Source: Phycisphaerales bacterium
GTDB lineage: Bacteria; Planctomycetota; Phycisphaerae; Phycisphaerales; SM1A02
DNA: 64,000 nt
Direction of reading: 5' to 3'
NCBI GenBank assembly: GCA_014238785.1
Contig: JABAAL010000008.1
Span: 54,369 to 118,368, forward strand
Below the pieces are notes generated by a model. The model was not told the DNA's origin, did not search any database, and worked only from the letters and a program-made list of their open reading frames with translations. Below are positions 28,468 through 36,827 of the stretch, piece after piece (position 1 is the first letter of the stretch; every line of letters begins with the position of its first letter). The position numbers and the translations under genes were made by a program.

Positions 28468-29259
28468 CTAATGTTCGTGAAGGATAATGGATTCGCTCTC
28501 TGTATGCTCGTGCGAATGCAGCGAAGAAATACCCCACGCAATCGCAAGGCCCAGTACGAGTGCAATAGTTAAAGCAAACCTATCATGCCCATGAAATTGT
28601 AGTTCAGGCAGTAAATCGCTCAATGAAATGCAAAGGAACATACCAGCGGAGAATGCGAGCGCCGCTGCTATAGTCGGGTGGCTCACATCACCTCCAAGTT
28701 GAAAAAGGATGACGCCAAGTGGAACGCTAAGCGAAAAAAGTATATTCACAATATGTGTTTTTGTTCTTGGAACATTTGCCACTCGCATCATCGCTACAAG
28801 TGTCAATCCATCAAATGGTTTATGTAAAAGAATTGCAACAAAGACGCCAAGTGCAACAGTAAATCCTCCAACACTCCACGCTGCTGCAAGTGCAACTCCT
28901 GCAAGAATGCTGTGTAGCGTCAATCCGCCATACGCTCCAATCCACGTCAGTTTGTGTTCGTGCCCACAGGAATGTTCGTGACCGTTTCCATCTTCGGCAA
29001 TGTCATGGCAGTGCGAAGGTAAAAATCGTTCGAGCAAAAATATTGCTAGAAACCCACCGAGCAACCAAAGCATGACTGTTTTTGTTTCTCCGTGGGCAAG
29101 TGCCTCGGGCAATAAATCAAGCACCGCAACCCCAGCCATAACACCGCCAATACCACTCATAGCAATTTGCATTCGCCGATGTGTCGGCTTGAACAAAAGA
29201 GGCACAACGCCGCCGAGCAGCGATGCCACGATAATTGAAATGCAAAAGAGGTATAGCAT
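28468..29259 (-). CDS. ZIP-family divalent metal transporter
   Basis: A 263-residue inner-membrane protein with about eight spans that imports zinc, iron or manganese. A His-rich loop (HCHDIAEDGNGHEHSCGHEH) sits between spans 3 and 4. The metal-site helices have LTLHSILAGVALAAAW and LLHKPFDGLTLVAMM, the family signature. I prefer the ATG at 29259, with a perfect TATAAT about 18 nt upstream, over a GTG at 29325; neither has a strong Shine-Dalgarno. It is followed by ileS 9 nt later. Confidence 0.85.
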   Translation of the reverse strand: MLYLFCISIIVASLLGGVVPLLFKPTHRRMQIAMSGIGGVMAGVAVLDLLPEALAHGETKTVMLWLLGGFLAIFLLERFLPSHCHDIAEDGNGHEHSCGHEHKLTWIGAYGGLTLHSILAGVALAAAWSVGGFTVALGVFVAILLHKPFDGLTLVAMMRVANVPRTKTHIVNILFSLSVPLGVILFQLGGDVSHPTIAAALAFSAGMFLCISLSDLLPELQFHGHDRFALTIALVLGLAIAWGISSLHSHEHTESESIILHEH

Positions 29260-29278
29260 GGGTGAGACTGAGTCGGTA

Positions 29279-29284
29279 ATTATA
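29279..29284 (-). promoter_or_regulatory. -10 element of ZIP transporter gene
   Basis: A perfect TATAAT on the minus strand ends about 20 nt before the preferred ATG at 29259. No good -35 is seen at 16-18 nt, so the promoter may be factor-dependent. Confidence 0.4.
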
Positions 29285-29391
29285 CGAAAAACAGCGTTTC
29301 TCTGTATTAAAACATCTTTTCTCACGATATTTTTCTACACTTTGGACCCCAATATTACCATACAGATGAAAAGAGTCAAAGAGTAGGCGCC

Positions 29392-29660
29392 ATGGAAGTG
29401 CAAATTACCACTGGAATTATTGTTTCGCTTTTCACTACTGCCGTTTTTACTCGAACACCATCCGCAAATAATGAGCGCGCAAACACTGCTGAGATACATC
29501 TAGGTGCGACAACGTTGACTTTGATTCAGATTTAGTTGTCTATCTCGAAGATGATTGTGAATATCCTGTTACTCATTACAGCGTGGAGCGAGTGCCCACA
29601 AGTTCGCTTAAGGTAGAATATCTACATGACGCCAACAACGGCGGGCAAGAAGAAGAGTAA
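29392..29660 (+). pseudogene. possible frameshifted remnant of a small secreted protein gene
   Basis: The ATG at 29392 opens 47 codons with a signal-peptide-like start (VQITTGIIVSLFTTAVFTRT) and stops at 29533. A second frame, open from about 29490 to the stop at 29658, reads DFDSDLVVYLEDDCEYPVTH and so on, a convincing-looking protein stretch. Joining the two needs one frameshift. The second frame overlaps the mutS start. It may be a decayed or wrongly assembled gene, or chance. Confidence 0.25.
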
Positions 29661-32244
29661 GGCCCCTAATAATCCTTGGTCAACACCTGCGATGCAGCAG
29701 TATCGCTCGATGAAAGAAGCACACCCAGAGTGCGTGCTCTTCTTTCGCATGGGTGACTTTTATGAAATGTTTGACGAAGATGCTCGCATCGTATCTAAAG
29801 CAATCGGATTGACTCTCACACAACGAGGCAACGGACTCGATATGGCTGGCGTGCCTCACCATTCGGCTGAAGGATATCTTCGAAGAATGGTTGACCAGGG
29901 TTTTCGCGTAGCGGTTTGCGAGCAACTTGAAGATCCCGCGCAAGCAAAGGGTGTTGTAAAACGTGGCGTAACTCGAGTCGTTACTCCCGGCACACTCATT
30001 GATGCGTTTCTACTGGATGAAACAAAATCGAACTTACTCGGCGCAATGTACTCCGATGGATCGACTGTATCCATTGCTGTTACCGAACTATCTACGGGTA
30101 CACTTAAATTGCATCAATGCCCCATCGACAGAGTAGGCGATACGCTTGAGCGACTTCGTCTTTCCGAAGTTATTATCTCAGAAGATGATGCCGAACTTGA
30201 AGCCATCGCAAAACGATTTGGTATCGCTCTGACACGACGGCCTGCTTGGATGTTCAACCTAGATGAAGGTGTCACGGTTCTTACAAAACAATATGGCGTG
30301 ACAACTCTTGAGGGGTTTGGGTTAACCGCCCACGATCTTCGAATCGCACCAATAGGTGCCCTACTTACTTACCTCAAGCAAACACAGTCGGTCGATTCAG
30401 AATTGCAACACCTTCGCCCCCCTGCAATTGTACGCAGTGACACCTTTGTAGCGCTTGACGCTACAACGATTCGTTCCCTCGAGATTGAACAAACTATGAA
30501 AGGGAACGCAACTGAGGGGTCGCTTCTTTGGGTCATGCAACGATGCCATACCGCTATGGGGAAACGATTACTGCGGCAATGGCTTTGCGAACCACTTGCA
30601 GACAAAGAAGCTATAGAGAAACGCCAACAAGTTGTATCGCAATTTATTAACGAAAACGAAATGTTGCGAAAAACGCAAACAATACTCGACCAAGTGCAAG
30701 ATGTTGCTCGAATCGCAGGAAGAGTTTCAGTGGGACGCGTTACACCAAGAGATATTGTCGCGCTTGGAAAATCAATTAATGTTTGCGCTGAACTTGCAAC
30801 AGTGCTTGATTCTTCCGCAACGCAACATGTTCATGCTGTACTTCAAGAACTTAGCGATTCGTTCGTTCCACTTGCACAAACGATTCAAGCGCAATGCATC
30901 GATGCACCACCGGCGCACATGCGTGAGGGTGGCTTGTTCCGAGATGGATTCGATGCACAACTTGATGAAGCAAGACTATTACAAAGAGATGCCGGTGCTT
31001 GGCTTTCGCAATACCAAGCTGGCCTAACTGAATCCACTGGTATTAGCACATTAAAAGTTGGTTTCAATAAAGTATTCGGGTACTACATTGAAGTAACGCA
31101 CGCTCAAACAAAAGGTGTTCCTGATACGTTCACTCGAAAACAAACATTAAAAAACGCTGAGCGGTACATCACGCCCGAATTGAAAGAATTTGAAAACAAA
31201 GTATTAAGCGCCGAATCGCAAGCAATTTCAAGAGAACATGTATTGTTTACGCAACTGTGTTCACAAATTGCTTTGCATTTACCTTCAATTGCACAATATG
31301 CTGACACGATTGCAGCCATCGACACACTTGCCTGTTTTGCGGATACTGCAACATTATTTGGGTATGTAAAACCAACGCTAGTTGATGATGTATGCATTGA
31401 AATCAAAAATGGAAGACATCCAGTCCTCGATCGATTATTGCAAGAAAGATTTGTGCCAAATAATTGCAAACTTACAGATGAAACACTTGCTCTCATAACG
31501 GGCCCAAACATGGCTGGCAAGTCTACGTATATTCGTCAAGTCGCTTTAATCACATTGCTGGCGCACACCGGAAGTTTTGTTCCAGCAGAATCTGCAATTA
31601 TTGGGATGGCCGACCGAATTTTTACGCGCGTAGGTGCAAGCGATGAGCTGCACGCTGGGCAATCGACGTTTATGGTTGAAATGGTTGAAACTGCTAATAT
31701 TCTCAATAACGCAACGAAAAAAAGCCTTGTCATTCTCGATGAAATTGGCCGCGGCACTAGTACGCTTGATGGCTTATCGCTGGCTTGGGCAATCGCTGAA
31801 CAACTTGCAGAACGTGGGTGTAGGACACTCTTTGCTACGCATTATCATGAGTTAACATCGCTTGCGGATCGCGATAACACGATCGCGAATTTGCATGTGA
31901 CCGTGCGCGAATGGCAGGATGACATTGTATTTTTATACGGCATCAAAGAAGGCCGTACCGATCGAAGTTACGGCATCCATGTTGCAAAACTTGCTGGTGT
32001 TCCTAATGATGTTGTCACAAGAGCAAACGAGTTACTTGAAACACTAGCTGTGCATACACAACAAGCAAGTGCTGATACTTCGCATCGACCTCCTGCACCG
32101 CAAATGAGTTTGTTTACCGAATATTTGCCAAGCCCACTCGTCGACGAACTTAAAAATATCGATATTGATTCGCTTTCTCCAATGGAAGCATTTGAATTGT
32201 TACGTGAATTTAATCGCCGTGCTTCTGACGAAGTCGAGCACTAA
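29626..32244 (+). CDS. mutS: DNA mismatch repair protein MutS
   Basis: Recognises base mismatches and small loops; 872 residues. The mismatch-binding motif is intact in CVLFFRMGDFYEMF (FxE type) near residues 38-51. The core domain and clamp follow, then the ATPase: Walker A GPNMAGKSTYIRQV near 626, Walker B LVILDEIGRGTSTLDGLSLAWAI, and the ATHYHEL loop. The full length and C-terminal region (SPMEAFELLREF) indicate MutS1. mutL is not nearby. Its 3-prime end overlaps the convergent thioredoxin-like gene by 35 nt. Confidence 0.97.
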   Translation: MTPTTAGKKKSKAPNNPWSTPAMQQYRSMKEAHPECVLFFRMGDFYEMFDEDARIVSKAIGLTLTQRGNGLDMAGVPHHSAEGYLRRMVDQGFRVAVCEQLEDPAQAKGVVKRGVTRVVTPGTLIDAFLLDETKSNLLGAMYSDGSTVSIAVTELSTGTLKLHQCPIDRVGDTLERLRLSEVIISEDDAELEAIAKRFGIALTRRPAWMFNLDEGVTVLTKQYGVTTLEGFGLTAHDLRIAPIGALLTYLKQTQSVDSELQHLRPPAIVRSDTFVALDATTIRSLEIEQTMKGNATEGSLLWVMQRCHTAMGKRLLRQWLCEPLADKEAIEKRQQVVSQFINENEMLRKTQTILDQVQDVARIAGRVSVGRVTPRDIVALGKSINVCAELATVLDSSATQHVHAVLQELSDSFVPLAQTIQAQCIDAPPAHMREGGLFRDGFDAQLDEARLLQRDAGAWLSQYQAGLTESTGISTLKVGFNKVFGYYIEVTHAQTKGVPDTFTRKQTLKNAERYITPELKEFENKVLSAESQAISREHVLFTQLCSQIALHLPSIAQYADTIAAIDTLACFADTATLFGYVKPTLVDDVCIEIKNGRHPVLDRLLQERFVPNNCKLTDETLALITGPNMAGKSTYIRQVALITLLAHTGSFVPAESAIIGMADRIFTRVGASDELHAGQSTFMVEMVETANILNNATKKSLVILDEIGRGTSTLDGLSLAWAIAEQLAERGCRTLFATHYHELTSLADRDNTIANLHVTVREWQDDIVFLYGIKEGRTDRSYGIHVAKLAGVPNDVVTRANELLETLAVHTQQASADTSHRPPAPQMSLFTEYLPSPLVDELKNIDIDSLSPMEAFELLREFNRRASDEVEH

Positions 32245-32785
32245 GCCGAAGCAAAAGTTGCACTCGCTCAAATTCATTGAGCCACTCTTGCAACGTAGCA
32301 TCAAATTCGTTCTGTTCAATTGCTAAACCGGGAATATCACAGGCTGTGCCAACCTGCCTTTTTGCGAGTGCACGATACCGAGAAAGCGTCCGATCGCCAA
32401 GTACGCTCACTGGTTCAAAGTCTTCTGCCATAAAGAGTGCCGTCGGAATACGATTGCCAGCATTTATTTTTACTTTATCTGAAAGCGCGATTGCTTCGTC
32501 TTTGTCAATCCACCGCATATTAATTTTGGTCGAACTAGAACCAATTGCAGCAAGCATTGGCCCTTGAGCGGAACAATCGCCGCACCAAATTCCCGAAACA
32601 ACAAGCACGTTCATGCTTCGAACAAAACCAGCGAGTAACGCTTTTTGTTCTTCGCATAATTTTGCCTGTTTATCTATTGCCTGCCAGGACGCTGCTCGAT
32701 CCCCAGCATTTGCTAGGTAGGCTTCATACGATGTGCCACGTTCAAACCACGCTCGCAGCTCTTCTTTTTCTATTCCAATCGTCAT
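32210..32785 (-). CDS. thioredoxin-like protein with WCGDC motif
   Basis: A 191-residue cytosolic thioredoxin-fold protein. A helical N-terminus precedes the active site SGIWCGDCSAQGP (WCGDC at 67-71), and the cis-Pro loop is NRIPTALF. WCGDC is typical of a thioredoxin-family branch in which the usual GP is replaced, probably altering redox potential. It overlaps mutS on the other strand by 35 nt. Confidence 0.82.
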   Translation of the reverse strand: MTIGIEKEELRAWFERGTSYEAYLANAGDRAASWQAIDKQAKLCEEQKALLAGFVRSMNVLVVSGIWCGDCSAQGPMLAAIGSSSTKINMRWIDKDEAIALSDKVKINAGNRIPTALFMAEDFEPVSVLGDRTLSRYRALAKRQVGTACDIPGLAIEQNEFDATLQEWLNEFERVQLLLRLSARLRQKHGD

Positions 32786-32795
32786 GCACGATAGT

Positions 32796-34013
32796 TTACT
32801 CTTTCTTACGTAATTCGTTTATTTTTTGCAGGAGAGCGTCTCTTCTCTGTATAGATTTGCTCGCATGCTCAATTGCTTTGTCGTATGCAGGCGTAAGCAA
32901 ATCAATCAAATAATATGGGTCAAATACTGAGGTTGCTTGTACCCATGGTACGCCTACAAAACTGCTTGGGGCAGATGAGCCATGCAATGTAGACTCTCGC
33001 AGATTCTCGAAATAAGAAAGGCGGCGATCGTGTTCCTCTAAAATTTGTTTACGTGAGGGAAGGTATAGATCTGCAATTGGCGCAAATATGGTTGGAAGTA
33101 ACGATGAACTCGTACTCTCTAGGGGAACCAATTCTACTTGCTTTCCTAGTTCCATAGCCTTTAAGGGAATAATTTTTCCATCTCCATTCCCGTCATCAGT
33201 GAATATTCTCTGCAACAAATCTAAGACAAACATTCGCTCACCCTCAAAACGGATGGTGAGATGTTCATCAATATTTTGTAATTTCAGCAAGAGCATATCA
33301 AATTCGTCTTGTGTAAAGAGTGATGGCTGATGCTCGAGGATTTCTTCAAGTGTCAAAAACGTACTATTGTAAATCGAAAGAGAGACTAGGTCACAGATTA
33401 GGAGCGGCTGTTCGCGGGTATGCTCTGCAATGGCTAGACACGCCAGAAGGTCATCGACGCAGCGGGTTGCGTTCAAATTGGCGGCAGCAGCTTTTGCGTC
33501 CATTAAAAGCACTCTTGCATTACTTCGCATAGGGCCAAGTTGCGGCAAGAGGACAGATGCAAAAAAACCATCTGGCGGCGGTTGATTTTGCTGCTCTTCA
33601 TATTCTTCTGGCCATAACTCTTTGTCTTCTTCCGCTACGGTTCCATTGAGCATGTATCCAATGCCTTGCATTTTTGAAGCGTCGCGAATAAGGATGATTG
33701 TGCTTGCGTGTTCTTGCAGCCAATTTGTGTAATGAACCCATCCTTCTTGGGTTGGCCACGTGGGCGTCTCAATATCGGCTTCATAAAAAACAGAGGCTGG
33801 CTCTGGATTCTCTCGTAGTGCAATCGCAGCTTCTCTATACAGGGGCCATGCACGCAATTCCACTGGCACTGCTGCTGCCTTTTCGTTCAAGAGTGCAACA
33901 TAATCAACTGAAATCGTTGCTGTCCTCTTCATCGCGACGATCACCCAGATTGCGTACGTCATAAACAAACAACAAACCGCTACACATCCCCAAATAAACA
34001 GTTTTCTCAACAT
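32796..34013 (-). CDS. membrane-anchored protein of unknown function
   Basis: A 405-residue protein that I do not recognise. The start at 34013 has an ideal AGGAG upstream. It begins with a single membrane span (LRKLFIWGCVAVCCLFMTYAIWVIVAM); the remainder is extracytoplasmic, helical and acidic, with no catalytic motif visible. A conserved-looking patch is YLPSRKQILEEHDRRLSYFE. It lies 10 nt before the thioredoxin-like gene, so the two may share a transcript, and downstream of obgE behind a long inverted repeat. Confidence 0.75.
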   Translation of the reverse strand: MLRKLFIWGCVAVCCLFMTYAIWVIVAMKRTATISVDYVALLNEKAAAVPVELRAWPLYREAAIALRENPEPASVFYEADIETPTWPTQEGWVHYTNWLQEHASTIILIRDASKMQGIGYMLNGTVAEEDKELWPEEYEEQQNQPPPDGFFASVLLPQLGPMRSNARVLLMDAKAAAANLNATRCVDDLLACLAIAEHTREQPLLICDLVSLSIYNSTFLTLEEILEHQPSLFTQDEFDMLLLKLQNIDEHLTIRFEGERMFVLDLLQRIFTDDGNGDGKIIPLKAMELGKQVELVPLESTSSSLLPTIFAPIADLYLPSRKQILEEHDRRLSYFENLRESTLHGSSAPSSFVGVPWVQATSVFDPYYLIDLLTPAYDKAIEHASKSIQRRDALLQKINELRKKE

Positions 34014-34055
34014 TGCACTTTCTCCTGCATGCCTCTTAGTATACTTCATACAACT

Positions 34056-34143
34056 TATTCTCCTCTGAGACTTTGGTTTTTCACTTTGCCTTTACCATTA
34101 AAAAGCAGCCCTCATTGCGCTTAATAAGTCTCAGAGGGGAATA
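34056..34143. repeat. 18-bp inverted repeat between obgE and the next gene
   Basis: Arms at 34056-34073 and 34126-34143 are complementary over 18 positions with a single mismatch (G:U in plus-strand RNA), separated by 52 nt. No T tract follows on the minus strand, so this is not a standard terminator. Confidence 0.7.
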
Positions 34144-34145
34144 GG

Positions 34146-35144
34146 TTATTTGTTGGTGAGGGTCCAACAGTGCTCAAGCACATCGCGAATACCTTCGTGG
34201 GTCGCGCCCGAGCACGTAATCACAGGATCGAGTTGCAATTCCTTAGCGATTCTTGCAAGAGTCTCGTCGCGCTCATCGGGTGGAAGCAAATCCACCTTAT
34301 TGAGGACTACCATTTCTTTCTTAGTCGCGAGTTCTTTTGAGTATCGTTGGAGTTCATCTCGAATTGCTCTGTAATTTGAAACGGGATCACTACCATCCAC
34401 TGGCATCACCTCAACAAGATGCAGCAATGCACCCGTGCGTTCAATATGTTTCAAAAACCGATGCCCAAGCCCAGCGCCATCTGCTGCCCCTTCAATGAGC
34501 CCTGGAATATCCGCCATAATCAATCGTCGATTGATATCAAGTTCTGCAATGCCAAGATGTGGATGCAATGTCGTAAAAGGATATTCTGCAACCTTTGGGC
34601 GTGCCGCTGAAATTGCAGAAAGCAATGTAGATTTTCCAGCGTTTGGCATGCCCACTAAACCAATGTCTGCTATTAATTTCAACTCCAGCCGCAATATATG
34701 TTCTTCTATTGGCTCACCAGTGGTTGTTTCTTGTGGTGCTTGATTTGTAGCGGATTTAAAATGTTCATTTCCCCAACCCCCCTTGCCACCTTTTGCTACA
34801 ACGAGTTCCTGGCCCTCTATTGAAATATCTGCAAGCAACTCACCAGACGCCTCATCAGTCACAAGCGTGCCCAAGGGTACTTTTACAATCTTGTCGTCTC
34901 CATTGGCACCATGCATCTGACTACCCATACCTTGGGTTCCATGTCCAGCGCGGTAATGAGGTCTATGTGTCAAGGGCAACAAGGTCCCGACTGACCTATC
35001 ACCAACTAAAACAACATCTCCACCGTCGCCGCCATCGCCACCATTTGGCCCCCCTTTGGGAATATATTTTTCACGGCGAAAACTCATGCAACCATCGCCG
35101 CCTTTGCCACTTCGGACAAAAATTCTCGCTCGATCAACTAGCAT
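34146..35144 (-). CDS. obgE: Obg GTPase
   Basis: A 332-residue essential GTPase linked to 50S assembly and stress. The glycine-rich Obg fold is at the N-terminus (SGKGGDGCMSFRREKYIPKG, then GGDGGDGGDV). The G domain has G1 GMPNAGKST, G3 DIPGLIEGAADGAGLG and G4 NKVDLL. Lacks a long C-terminal extension. It lies 26 nt after rpmA; the common rplU-rpmA-obg order is kept apart from the missing rplU. Confidence 0.97.
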   Translation of the reverse strand: MLVDRARIFVRSGKGGDGCMSFRREKYIPKGGPNGGDGGDGGDVVLVGDRSVGTLLPLTHRPHYRAGHGTQGMGSQMHGANGDDKIVKVPLGTLVTDEASGELLADISIEGQELVVAKGGKGGWGNEHFKSATNQAPQETTTGEPIEEHILRLELKLIADIGLVGMPNAGKSTLLSAISAARPKVAEYPFTTLHPHLGIAELDINRRLIMADIPGLIEGAADGAGLGHRFLKHIERTGALLHLVEVMPVDGSDPVSNYRAIRDELQRYSKELATKKEMVVLNKVDLLPPDERDETLARIAKELQLDPVITCSGATHEGIRDVLEHCWTLTNK

Positions 35145-35170
35145 AGATTCTTTTAGTGCGGATCGTTCGC

Positions 35171-35443
35171 TTAGTTCACTGCAGTGAACTGAGGTACGTC
35201 TGCTTCGCTTGGAACGATGTCCACGAATCTACCGCGGAATCGAACCAATCCTGGCTCGAGTGCGAAGAGCGTATCGTCGTTGCCTCGTTTAACTTTATAA
35301 CCAGCTTTGAACTTTGTGCCACATTGCCGAATGATTATGGAACCCGCTTTCGCAGTTTCTCCACTATACAACTTAATACCACGATATTGCGGGTTTGAAT
35401 CGCGTCCGTTACTGGTTGAACCACCACTCTTCTTATGGGCCAC
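35171..35443 (-). CDS. rpmA: 50S ribosomal protein L27
   Basis: A 90-residue protein whose N-terminus reaches the peptidyl-transferase centre. I choose the GTG at 35443 because AAGGAG is 7 nt upstream and the protein then starts (M)[21 protein letters not shown], exactly the family start; an in-frame ATG at 35464 adds seven residues. It precedes obgE. rplU (L21), normally the gene before it, is absent here. Confidence 0.95.
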   Translation of the reverse strand: MAHKKSGGSTSNGRDSNPQYRGIKLYSGETAKAGSIIIRQCGTKFKAGYKVKRGNDDTLFALEPGLVRFRGRFVDIVPSEADVPQFTAVN

Positions 35444-35488
35444 AGCAAAACTCCTTAAAAACATCTCGCAACATACGAGAGCCCCCTA

Positions 35489-35516
35489 TTGTATCAAGCC
35501 AGTGGGCTTGATACAA
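35489..35516. terminator. 12-bp stem-loop between secreted unknown gene and rpmA
   Basis: A perfect 12-bp stem (35489-35500 with 35505-35516) with loop AGTG lies just after the stop of the upstream minus-strand gene. No T tract follows on the minus strand, so it may be a stabiliser or attenuator rather than an intrinsic terminator. Confidence 0.55.
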
Positions 35517-35525
35517 CCCTACGAT

Positions 35526-36197
35526 TCAGCGAAAAATCCATTTCCTTTGCACATCATTTCCACCAATGCCATCCTTTTCATCTGTGCTAAGGCGAAAAAT
35601 ACTCGTACCACCAGAGACAGCTCGTTTTGGTAGTGGCTTTAATGCGATTTGATCAACCGAACCGTTCACAAACCACGAGAGTTGAATCACTCGCCTCAGT
35701 TTGCGCGATTCCCCATTAATCGGGTGGAATACTTCAAAGGTATCACCGCTGACACCATCTGCAAATACTTGGATTTCCCGAACATCTTCTCGACCCGCCT
35801 TCCAAATCACGATTGATTTAATTGCGTTTTCTTCACCCTGCAAAATTGGGCCAATTGCATCTGATTGCGGCACCATAAGTGGGTCGTCAAATATATCAAA
35901 CACGCGTAGTTGGATTACTCTTGGAACATTGTCGCTGTCTGCGATGATTTCTCCACGATCTGTCACCAACTCAAAACTCGGCACCCAAAGTCGGTCAGAG
36001 TTTGTTTCATTCGTCACTTCATAGACAAGAATCCAATACCCCTCGCCCGATTCGCGATCGCGATAGAAACGAAGATCACTCGTATCTAAACGTAACTGCC
36101 AACGAACAGCTTTATCTGTCGCTTTAGGATACGCGTTGCTCACTTGAACCCACGAGGCAACTGTAATCAAAATAAGTATGGATAAAAAGAATCGCAT
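35526..36197 (-). CDS. secreted protein of unknown function
   Basis: A 223-residue protein with a clear signal peptide (RFFLSILILITVASWVQVSNA, cleaved after about residue 22). The mature part looks beta-rich, with YWILVYEVTNETNSDRLWVPSFEL resembling an immunoglobulin-like or DUF4352-like fold. The ATG at 36197 has AAGGAG 7 nt upstream. I cannot assign a function. It is upstream of rpmA on the same strand. Confidence 0.8.
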   Translation of the reverse strand: MRFFLSILILITVASWVQVSNAYPKATDKAVRWQLRLDTSDLRFYRDRESGEGYWILVYEVTNETNSDRLWVPSFELVTDRGEIIADSDNVPRVIQLRVFDIFDDPLMVPQSDAIGPILQGEENAIKSIVIWKAGREDVREIQVFADGVSGDTFEVFHPINGESRKLRRVIQLSWFVNGSVDQIALKPLPKRAVSGGTSIFRLSTDEKDGIGGNDVQRKWIFR

Positions 36198-36234
36198 GTA
36201 TGGTCTCCTTGCAACCTTCTATTCTAGCAGCAGG

Positions 36235-36456
36235 ATGCCTTTTCGTGATGCATTTGGAGAAGAAACGACACGCCGAAACAGTATCCAATCTCATGCAAAT
36301 ACGTCCCAAGGGAGGATATTGCTTCAAACAGTTGCAGAAGGCCCAAAAGTCAGTTTTCAATGCATTGATGACGAGGATCCTGAGGAATACTTCATGCTGG
36401 GGATACTGAAAATCCCTGACAAGAACGCAACGGTCCTCACCACTTTCTCAAACTAA
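36235..36456 (+). CDS. possible small protein upstream of dnaA
   Basis: A 73-codon frame starting MPFRDAFGEETTRRN. It has no recognised domain and no obvious Shine-Dalgarno. The reading (VSFQCIDDEDPEEYFMLGIL) is plausible as protein, but codon use includes AGG, GGG and ATA, which neighbours use little. It could be chance. Confidence 0.3.
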   Translation: MPFRDAFGEETTRRNSIQSHANTSQGRILLQTVAEGPKVSFQCIDDEDPEEYFMLGILKIPDKNATVLTTFSN

Positions 36457-36827
36457 AGAAAGCGACATCAAGCCTCCTCAAATATGCACTCTATTTCAAA
36501 AGTTGTCATGAAGTTGTCCACACTTTGTTGACAATATGCCATACATAGATTTTCAGTTTTTCTTTCTGCTCATTGACCTAGGGAAACACTAGAGTTACGT
36601 CCAAAGAGCCAACAGGTTTTGGAAGCAATTAACAATCTCCCACTTGCATCAAGATAATCTTTCGCTACCCTAGTCGAACTGCTTAAGGACGAGTAGATTC
36701 GAAATCAAATACATGGCACGAAGAAATGCCATGTGACTTTGAGTGGGGGCGAACGTTGGACGGAACCAATTCCACTAGTAATCATCACCACTTTCTCCTT
36801 TGCATCTACTGCAACGATATTGGATTC
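36457..36827 (+). promoter_or_regulatory. 371-nt region upstream of dnaA
   Basis: No gene. TTGTCCACA at 36514-36522 is an 8/9 match to the DnaA box. It sits among related short repeats: AGTTGTCA just before and TTGACAA just after. A perfect 8-bp hairpin (36711-36718 with 36727-36734) lies about 95 nt before the dnaA ATG. One box alone does not make an origin; dnaA autoregulation is likelier. Confidence 0.45.

Noticed and set aside
36457..36827. Chromosomal origin upstream of dnaA
   Set aside because: Only one good DnaA box and no clear AT-rich unwinding element; the dnaN/gyrB context is missing.
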